This document shows positions 55,456 through 64,000 of a stretch of DNA of 64,000 nt, piece after piece. The notes under the pieces were generated by a model, which saw nothing but the letters and a program-made list of their open reading frames with translations, did no database searches and was not told where the DNA came from. Source of the stretch: Pectinophora gossypiella (Eukaryota > Arthropoda > Insecta > Lepidoptera > Gelechiidae); the NCBI RefSeq assembly GCF_024362695.1, contig NC_065423.1:3961001-4025000 (forward strand), read 5' to 3'. The translations under genes and the position numbers were made by a program. Position 1 is the first letter of the stretch, and every line of letters begins with the position of its first letter.

Positions 55456-55756
55456 AGAGACCGCTATGGCTGTAGCTATTTGGCCATAATATCATTGTGT
55501 GATAGCTGTAATATACCTACGCAAAATGTGAATTCTGTTTTAAATAATTCATAGACATACTTATTGAAAAAAAAACCATTTTATTTTTAAATTATCATTA
55601 GATTAAAAAATGACTAATAACAGGCGGAATAAAGTCGTAAATCTGTGTCATGACTTTATTATTTTAATTTGACGCTGGCAGTTAATTTCTTTTGTTTTTA
55701 CTTTTGATATTTCTTCGATCGCAGTCGTTAACGAGATTCTGAGTTGATCTCTCTCT

Positions 55757-56036
55757 CTATTTAAGAGCTGCGCTCTTGTCGGTGGAGTAACCGCCATTCC
55801 TCTCGACCTGCACCTTCTCTTTTATTTGTTTCATAAATGTTATCCTAGGTCTACCCTTTCCTCTCTTCCCTTCAATTTTTCCTTCTATAATGTTTGTTAT
55901 AAATGAATCGTGTCGTATCAGGTGGCCAATCATATTTCCTCTCCGGTTCTCTATAGTCTTCAATATGGTTCTCTTTTCTTCAACTCTTTCCAGCACTTTT
56001 TCTGAGTTGATATCAAGTGGATTTTTAATTTTGTGC
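55757..56036 (-). pseudogene. RTE-like LINE C-terminus (copy 2 of 27864-28145)
   Basis: Same GHLIRHDSFITNIIEGKIEG run; the upstream piece is at 56124-56354. Confidence 0.85.
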
Positions 56037-57312
56037 CATTAACCGGGCACAAGTCGTCGAAACCACGTGATATCAATTATCTGAGATCCAAAGATGAAAT
56101 TAAAGTAGTAAAGTCGAATTCGCCGGGTTTCCACTGACGCGGAGATGCTGGGTCAGGATCGATTCATTAGTATGTTTCGCAGTCCACGGTATTCTTAACA
56201 TTCGCCTCCAGCACCACATCTCTCGGGCCAGGATTGTCCACGTTTCTACTCCGTGCAGCAAAGAGCGTATACCAGGAGAATACCTCGTATCAGTCTCAGT
56301 GTGATGTTCAATCTACGGTAGTAGTAAACTTATGCTTTCTCCGAACAAGGCTGGCGCGGACTTCTGATAAATATAACCGCGCCTAACAATGCGCTTGCGG
56401 ACGGTACGCATTTAGTTACCCATGAATACATAAGTCTTTGGCATAGCGCCAGCGCCCTCTGATTCAATAATAAATAAATCTTCACAGTGTCCAGTGGAAC
56501 CTAGCCTAGACAAGTTGTAGGACACATTCATTTTAAATTACAGCTACTCAGGTAGCTCACGATTTGAAAGTTCCGGGTTCAAATTACGGTCACATCACGA
56601 AGAGGACACATCATTATCTCTAGTTTTCTAGTTTTTAAGCCATTGCTGATCACCCGATTGTCCAAAAGTAAGATGACCCATGTTTCACCGTCGTGCACCA
56701 AATTGTGATAAATGTTTTCTTGTCATTGGTTGCCTGGAAGAAATTGCTGCTTAGCAATAAGGCCGCCAGGCTGTATCTTTCATCCACGTGTGTAAAACTT
56801 GTTTTGTATGTTGTGCGCAATAAACTATATTTGCATATTTCGGAGAGCACGTTAACGTTATTTACTTAATTATTTATACACGTAACATGAGTAATGTCAG
56901 CGGCCATTAGCGGCTCAATAGAAACCCATCTTTGATGACATCGGTCACTGATCTCAAAACTCATAGGAAAGATGAAGATTACCCGCGGCATATCAACCGC
57001 TTGGCGCATATTATAACTAGTGCTTCGATAAACAGACGTATATAAACGAAAAAAAAAAACATATTATTACCGTTAAATATATTAGGTAGTGCGGTAATAA
57101 AAAATATCGATAAACATGCAGACGGTACGCATTTAGCCACCCCATGAATACGTAAGTCTTTGGCACGAAGCCAGTTGCCGTATCTCTGATTCACTAATAG
57201 ATAAATCGTTGTCCCCTTGTGCACTTCAGACTTGCACGTTGCGTGACTCGTCGGCGTTTCTTGCAGGCTGTATGTACTTAAGTAAGTGAAATCTGGTTGA
57301 AAATATAGAAAG

Positions 57313-57738
57313 ACTAGCTTTTGCCCGCGACTTCGTCCGCGTGGCGTGTTATAAAAGAAAGATCTTTGTGTGTGGGGGAGTGCATGGCAAATTTCAAGCT
57401 TCTAACTTATGCAGTTTAGATTTTTTCATACAAATGTTTTTTTCCCGGTTACTTCCGTTCCCGTGGGAATTTTGCAATATCCTGTTGCAACTAAGCTTTA
57501 AGTTTATTATGGTACATGCATGCCAAATTTCAATCGTCTAACTTAAGCGGTTTAGATTTTTCATAAAAAAGGATTTTCCCGCTAATTCCCATTCCTATGG
57601 GAATTCCGGGAATTCCTTTCTTAGTGCACCTCTACGGTACCTAAGCTATGTCCCTTCCAAATTTCAAGTGCCTACGTTTAGCCGTTTAGGCTGTGCGTTG
57701 ATATGTCAGTCAGTCAGTTTCTCCTTTTATATATTATA
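57313..57738 (+). mobile_element. M2 element, short form (copy 2 of 29420-29843)
   Basis: Here the sequence follows the M2 consensus (ctgttgcaact, caaatttcaa, ttttcccgcta) better than copy 1 does. Confidence 0.78.
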
Positions 57739-58370
57739 AGAAGAGTAATATTGGGTGATTCAGAGAATGGGGCATTGCATGCAATTGTTAGTAGCCAATG
57801 TATTTCGCAAGATGCGGGGATGGCTGTTCACAATGCAGTGCTTGTCTCTACGTTAAAGTACGCTGAAGTACGGTAGTGAATTGGGTATGGCAGAAGAAGT
57901 ATGAAAGCAGGATTAATGCCGTAGAAATGAGTTTGCGTATCATCTGCAGTATTGATTTGAGTAATAGACTAGATCAAGGTTAATGCTATGCTATATTATT
58001 GTAATATATTCAATTAAACGGCATTTGCATTTTATTTGAAAAACAGAAAACAAAATTCCAATGACATCTCATATGACAGAAAAAGATAGCAAACACCATA
58101 GATATACCACAATTATATTGTCTAAATATCGTTGATAAGCCTTCCTAATGATAACCGGAAGATTCCTTAAGATAATTATCAAAATGCCAGACCCGAGCAA
58201 CTCTGAAATCTTCATTACATATTTAGTTTGCTTTAATCTCCTTACAACGTGTAACGAGGTGCTTACACTAAACATAAATGTTAATTTTGCCCTTCGCACT
58301 AAGATAATTCTCGTTAAAAATATAAAGAGATCACTAAACATCATCCCCTATCATCATCATCGTTTCCACA

Positions 58371-58577
58371 GGGTCCACTTACCTAACCTGAAGATTTGAC
58401 AGGTCCGGTTTTTACAGAAGCGACTGCCTGTCTGACCTTCCAACCCGCGAAGGGACACCTGCCCAACACAGGTTAGGTCACATATCTTTAAAACGTATTT
58501 CTCGGGTGTCTGGGTTTCTTCACGATGTTATCTTTCACCGCTGAGCACGTGATAATCATTTATGATCCAAACATGAT
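58371..58577 (-). repeat. SINE-D (copy 2 of 30478-30684)
   Basis: Reads 'gaagatttgacaggtccggt', the family consensus; copy 1 lacks one T. Confidence 0.8.
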
Positions 58578-58667
58578 TGAAGACTAAAGTAAGACCGATG
58601 GGGGATGAGGTAAACCTAGCTTAGCTGCTGGTGACGAGCGGAGAGTTGCCGTTCTATACGTAGTATG

Positions 58668-58830
58668 TACAGTCACGAGCAATATACTCATACCCTATAT
58701 ACCCTATACCCACTTTAGGACTCTGTCGCACTAACATATTTGACATTTAGTGAGACTTACAGTTCAATTTGTCAAAAAAGTTAATGTGACATGGTACCAA
58801 AGAGTATACATATTAATGCTCGTGACCGTA
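58668..58830. mobile_element. small MITE (copy 2 of 30776-30940)
   Basis: Same inverted ends, two bases shorter internally. Confidence 0.78.
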
Positions 58831-59300
58831 CGTAGGCTTATTCTATGCCATAAAGTTAATTATATCCATCTTATGACTTCGTGTCAACAAAAGTGTCTGC
58901 TATTATAGTACTTAGTAGTATAGTTTTTAATTACATTTATAGAGGTATATGATAAAGGTACGTGCAATTCAGATTACCGTTCAAATCAATATTACCATTG
59001 GTTACGAATAGCACTTTTGGTCTGTTTATCAGTCTTAACCGGGTCTTAACACATAGTACTTAAGTGTTAAGCACCTATCTTGAAGTGTTACATCTGAAAA
59101 CATGACGGAAGGTGCGAACCCTGTCTATGTTTAAGTGGCTCTTACAGTTAAGTGCCCATTTGGCCCTCTTATCCCATTGGGTCGACCTGTTCATTCAAGT
59201 ATGACTACTGGTTGGTATCAGGTAAGCATTCATACTTTGAAAGACATTGTTTGGAATAGTTCCTTCACTTTAATGATTTTTGTTTTTATTTTTTTTATAA

Positions 59301-59508
59301 GAGCCGTGGTAGCCTAGTTGGTAGAACGCGTCGAATTTGTTTTCGAATTCATGTTTGAATCATAAATGATTATCACGTGCTCAGCTCAGTATGTGACCTA
59401 ACCTGTATTGGGCTGGTTTTTCTTTCGCGAGTTGGAAGGTCAGACGCGCAGTCGCTTCTGTAAAAAATCGGACCTGAAGATTTGACAGGTCCGGTGTTTT
59501 ACTGAAGC
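59301..59508 (+). repeat. SINE-D with tRNA-like head (copy 2 of 31412-31620)
   Basis: Same head and terminal palindrome. Confidence 0.8.
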
Positions 59509-60905
59509 CCCCACCAGAGCCCACCATCAGATGGGATTAATAAATGCCAAAGGGAGAGAGAGAGACGGGGAGATAGAGAGGGAGAGAAACACAATCCCGG
59601 GAAAATCTGCAGCGTGAGTTCTATGTTTTTTCACAGTTTAACATAGGAACAATCATCATCATCAATTTAAGAGCCACGCTCTTGTCGGTGCAGCATTTTC
59701 CATGCTACTTTTTAGGGAAAAATAGGGCAGTGGTTTCCCCCTTGCCTTCCGCCCCGCAGTACTCTGTCTGACGCAAGTGGGATGGCGCCCAGAATAGTCT
59801 ATTACAAAGCCATACTAGGACTCCTGTCCTCCGCCTCTGAATAGTACTGACAGTTACAATTACCATAGTAAGTAGTACTGTATAGTTATATGAACAATGT
59901 AAAGTCTTACATTTAAAACGTTCGCACATAACAACTTCTAAAACTTAAGTATCCGATATGATACTAGAACAGGCCAACTAAAAATATCACGATCGATCCG
60001 GCCGGGACGCGCCACTGGGCCGACTTTAATATTTTGACGTGATATATCGCCGTAGGACGCGTGTCCACTCCGATTTATTGTCCTATGTTTCAAACGTTGC
60101 GACGTAAAACTGTTCATTCGTTTGTAAGGCTAACGTACCAATAAAAAGTAAACAGGTGGTTAACGTGTATATAATAACGCGTGTATAAATATTTGAAAGC
60201 CAAGCAATATTAGATACAAATATCAATTAATTCGATTCAACTTTGCTTGGCTGTTCAATATTTTACTCACGTTCATTGTTTGTTTATTTTTTATTGAAAA
60301 AGCGGTAAATGTATTTTTTTTAAATAAAATGTCATTTTGACCAGTGTATCACGCCTTGCTTCTCAAACGGGGAACGCCGATTCTAACTCCGGTATCGGAT
60401 TTACATTAATGAATTGCGTAGTTTGTTTGCATCAAAAATAAATTATGAAATTCTGATTACTAAATAAAGACTGATCAGTCTGAAGGTAACAAAAACCTTT
60501 TGTTATTTCTATTACTTACATTGACCAAATTAGAGATGTCCTTAGAAAAGGTTTACTACGATCCACTCTGAACCGGCGTGCGTGTATGAAGCGATTGGTG
60601 AATGTGGAGGAAGCAAGAGAAGTGTGTCAGAATCGAAGCAAATGGAATTCTATAGTCTCTGCTTACCCCGGTGGGAAATAGGTGTGAGTTTATGTATGTA
60701 TGTAATATTCTCTGAGAACATTCCAGGGAACTGCACATGACTGGTGCCAGCCCATTAACCTAGGCACCTGTTGTAAATCAACATCGTCCGTTTAATCCTT
60801 ATTGGGGTGACCACAGAGCCATAAATCGCCATATAGTAATGTACGTATAACCCAGAGGTTAAACAGACATTTGTAAGTCGGACACTCCTATACAGAATGT
60901 TAGTA

Positions 60906-61053
60906 GCGATCCCGACGACCCGATTACTCTAGCCATAGAGGCGGCCTATCAGCTCGCGACACCAAACACTTCATAGCCCCGATACCGACCCCGCCGGCGT
61001 GGTCGACGATTTCCCTCATTCAGCGCGTACCGCTATCGATGCGCTAGAGTCGA
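60906..61053 (+). pseudogene. GC-rich coding-like fragment (copy 2 of 33018-33165)
   Basis: Same reading frame and the same TAG. Confidence 0.4.
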
Positions 61054-61105
61054 TTAATTCTTTCAAATATTCTTCTTTATTCAGGTAGCTATACAAGTAC
61101 GTATG

Positions 61106-61321
61106 GGTGCTAGTGACAATGTAACGAATATTAAGGGGGATGATTCAGACCATGATTCTGAGTTGATATCAAGTGGAATTTCTTGTTGGGAAATTCTTGA
61201 AAATTTTAATGTTCTTTTAAATTATTTTCAGTTCCGTACTTTTGCGACGGATTCCACTTGATATGAACTTATGAATCATGGTCTGAATCACTCAAAGTTT
61301 TTGTTACGATGTCACTAACAC
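61106..61321. mobile_element. M1 MITE (copy 2 of 33218-33433)
   Basis: Same text at +27888. Confidence 0.8.
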
Positions 61322-61666
61322 AGTAAGTCATATGGAAGCGTCAACTCTGTCAGTGTGAGTGAACACTGTAACGATCAGAGTGACCGCACGTTTGGACCGA
61401 GCAGGGTTATCAATATTTATTGCGAGCACGCGTGTCGTCATTCATAGCAAACTGTTCATACATATTGACGGTTAGAACAACCAACTACCTAGGAAAATAG
61501 ATTTAAGTTCTAAAAGCAATGTCAAAAGGCAGGCAAAAGAAACGTAGAACTTCGTAGTAGAGTCGTAGTTGAGTCGTAGCATATTGCTACGCTCATGCTA
61601 CGAGCTACGAGATATAGTCAAGGAAAGGAGATTATTTACGGGAAATATAAAAATCGTGCTTTTATG

Positions 61667-61817
61667 AATGAAAATTCATGAAAATTTTAGTGTTTTTTTT
61701 TTTAATTATTTTCTGAACCATACTTTTGCGACAAAAATTCCAATTGATATTAACTCAGAATAATACGCTGAATTATCCCTCTCAGTGTTCGTTACGATGT
61801 CACTTACACCCTGTATA
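61667..61817. mobile_element. M1 MITE half (copy 2 of 33779-33929)
   Basis: Same text at +27888. Confidence 0.75.
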
Positions 61818-62092
61818 TCATTGTTCGTCATCCAGTAAAATTATATTTTTTTATTTTATTTTATTTTATTTAGATAACCAACACCTTATAAAACAGAAAC
61901 AAAGTATTTAACAAACCAACTTAAGCTACTTAAAGCTTACCCTAGATAAGTTATACAGATAGAAAAGTACATTGTCATTATATCACGTAATATTAAGTAC
62001 GCAAGGCGCAACTAGCATCGCTGACTAGGTACGGCATGTCGGCGCATAATTCATCCCATTCGACGTCCCTGTACACTGTACACGGTCTGTAC

Positions 62093-62743
62093 AAGAGTGA
62101 AAAAGCCAGCCAAGTGCGAGCCGCACTCGCGCACCTAGGGTTCCGTACCAGCTGCCGCACATTTACAAAGATTATTCAAATGAACTACTTTATTTATTTA
62201 TTCATTATTAAGCAAAAATAATTATAAAAGAACACAATTTGACAAATTAAAAAAATCTATTAAACTTACTTACTAATAAATCAAATAATGAATAGTAATA
62301 TAAAACTTAATAATAGATAATCTAAGAACAACTTCGACTTTTGAAAAACTATTGTCTCCATACAGCTACATGGGAGGAGGTTAATTTACCAACCGTAAAT
62401 AAGATTGTAATTGCAAAAATATATTTTTTAGTTGATGAAACAACATATTAACGATTTCTGATTCCCCTGCGACACGTTTGAAAATAAGGCTCAAATGGCC
62501 CAAATTGCGTTAAATCAACGCAATCTAAAGGTTTGACGACAATTTTTACAGCTTCAGCCTAAGTTTTTTACAGCTTCAGATGTTAATTTGTGTGTGTGTG
62601 TAAATTTGTACCACACGCGTCGTGATCTCGATAAAAAGGGTCTGAGGTATATAAGGGCACACATAGACGGACGGACAACTAAGTGATCCTTTAAAGGTTC
62701 CGTTTTTCCTTTTTACTTTCGGAACCCTAAAAAACGCAACAAA
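62093..62743. mobile_element. M4 element (copy 2 of 34205-34855)
   Basis: Same text at +27888. Confidence 0.65.
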
Positions 62744-63191
62744 CTGTTAATTGCTAGTAAACATAATAAAATACCGTATCGCACAGCTGCACACACTCAC
62801 TCTACGGCGAATGTCGTAAATAAAATATGGAAGTTTATTTTGATCATTTGCATATATATTTTTTTTTAATTTCATATCGCGGACGCATGTTTATTTGCTG
62901 GAATGGGAGTAGAGATAACATAAGCCAGCACAGGCGGCCTGGGTTCCGGCGCATTATACCAATAAACTACGTGGATAAAATATGTCATACTGCTATTGGT
63001 CGATGCCCTCGATATAATTCGTACCAGAACCATGCCGCGGGTGTAGCATATTGTTATGTCTTCTTCAACATGACAGACGAGCTGTAGGAGCGATAGACTG
63101 ATGTCGTATTGCCTCTGACCACAGTCTTGACCCTCACAGTTGTCCTTCATAATTGTGGATAATCATCTCCCTAAAATTATCCCGTTATTCA

Positions 63192-63358
63192 CAGGGTCCG
63201 CTTACCTAACCTGAAGATTTGACAGGTTCGGTTTTTACAGAAGCGACTGCCTGTCCTTCCAACTCGCGAAGGGAAAACCAGCCCAATAATAGGTTAGGTT
63301 AGTACTTCCGAAAATGCATTTCATAATTGTGTTTCCTTCATAATTGTGGATCGAAGTA
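63192..63358 (-). repeat. SINE-D (copy 2 of 35304-35470)
   Basis: Same text at +27888. Confidence 0.75.
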
Positions 63359-63527
63359 GATTTTATTTATTTATTTAACAGTTTATCGTACACAAAACAG
63401 GATATAAACAACTGAAACAAGACAGACACAACAACAGACAGATTATTTTGGATTTCAAGAAATTGGATACAAGGAGAGAATAATTAAGTGTATCCCCAGT
63501 TCTACATGGTGGATGAAGACTCTGGAT

Positions 63528-63793
63528 CCTTATGGAAGGAGGGATCGACCCCGTCAACCTTGCTATCAAGGTTACTATTAACCTGCTGATCCTAACATGG
63601 CTCATACGTGGACTTACTTAAGTAAATAGTAGCCCGAACTGACTGCTCTGTGCCTGTGACAAACGGGTGATCAGCATGAAATGTCCTGGCCAAACTAAGG
63701 ATTAAGGATAGTTTCAAATACTACATGTAAGACTTGTCCCTAACCAAAAACGAACCTTGGAATTCCGTATCCTGAGCCCAACGCTAAACTAGA
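63528..63793 (-). repeat. old SINE-B (copy 2 of 35640-35905)
   Basis: Same text at +27888. Confidence 0.65.
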
Positions 63794-64000
63794 ACTTTAC
63801 TACCAAGTGGTCTACTATTATAGACGGCGATACGGCTCACCTTAGGTACTTAGTTTATCTTGCTATGGATGTACCTCTGAGCTGATGTTGTGGTCTACCA
63901 TCAGATTCGGTTCAGTTCACTCTAATAGGGATTACGATATCTGTTTGTCTTTCTGCGGTCGAAGATTTCAAAACAGCAGAACCCTGAAATATTAATCAAA

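Larger units (their letters stand above)
37216..64000. repeat. copy 2 of the 27.9-kb near-identical block
   Basis: Base 37216 matches 9322 and base 64000 matches 36112, collinear throughout; the match runs off the window. Sub-features not listed separately below have copy 2 coordinates in their copy 1 entries. Confidence 0.97.

Noticed and set aside
9322..64000. True recent 27.9-kb tandem duplication
   Set aside because: Not excluded, but less likely: copy 2 starts exactly at a 100-N gap and the differences look like polishing errors.

Overview
The window looks like transposon-rich intergenic DNA from an insect, most likely a moth or butterfly (Lepidoptera). This rests on AT-rich DNA, several tRNA-derived SINE families of the kind common in Lepidoptera, 5'-truncated non-LTR retrotransposons with microsatellite tails, MITEs, and dispersed repeats carrying the 'cccgcgacttcgtccgcg' signature. 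I find no convincing host protein-coding gene, rRNA gene or functional tRNA gene. Every recognisable coding segment is a decayed reverse transcriptase, endonuclease or LINE ORF1. Family names below (SINE-A to E, M1 to M6) are labels used only for this window.

Layout. Bases 1-2800 hold a minus-strand CR1/Jockey-like LINE: an ORF1 remnant, an endonuclease, and a reverse transcriptase with one frameshift and one in-frame stop. It runs off the left edge. Bases 2895-8710 are nested repeats: a SINE-D, M1 MITEs, a full SINE-A with target-site duplications (TSDs), an RTE-like LINE inserted inside an M1 MITE, a SINE-C with a tRNA/5S-like promoter, and the 3' end of another LINE. Bases 9322-37115 and 37216-64000 are essentially the same sequence twice, separated by exactly 100 N (37116-37215). 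Copy 2 begins at the first base after the gap, and its last base matches 36112.

The simplest reading is that two contigs overlap and were placed end to end without merging, giving a false duplication. A real 27.9-kb tandem duplication is not excluded. The offset between copies is +27894 at the gap, +27892 over most of the first half, variable between about 25.7 and 32 kb, and +27888 at the end. Most differences are one-base indels. In the most divergent part, copy 2 agrees better with other members of the same repeat families, so copy 1 is probably less well polished there.

Within the repeated block the main items are: truncated RTE-like LINE ends (12211-12450, 16298-16552, 25126-25275, 27864-28460); four SINE families, several with TSDs; a perfect inverted repeat with 316-bp arms and a 130-bp loop (18162-18923); a long M2 element containing a 134-bp-period tandem array (19035-20910); a roughly 140-bp-period diverged array (20930-21540); several MITEs; and GC-richer islands of uncertain nature (10630-10794, about 13020-13120, 33018-33165).

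The elements form an ecosystem rather than a pathway. SINE-A and SINE-C end in the same 3' sequence as the RTE-like LINE at 12211-12450, which suggests that LINE machinery mobilised them. Nested insertions give relative ages, for example the RTE LINE at 5879-7429 is younger than its host MITE.
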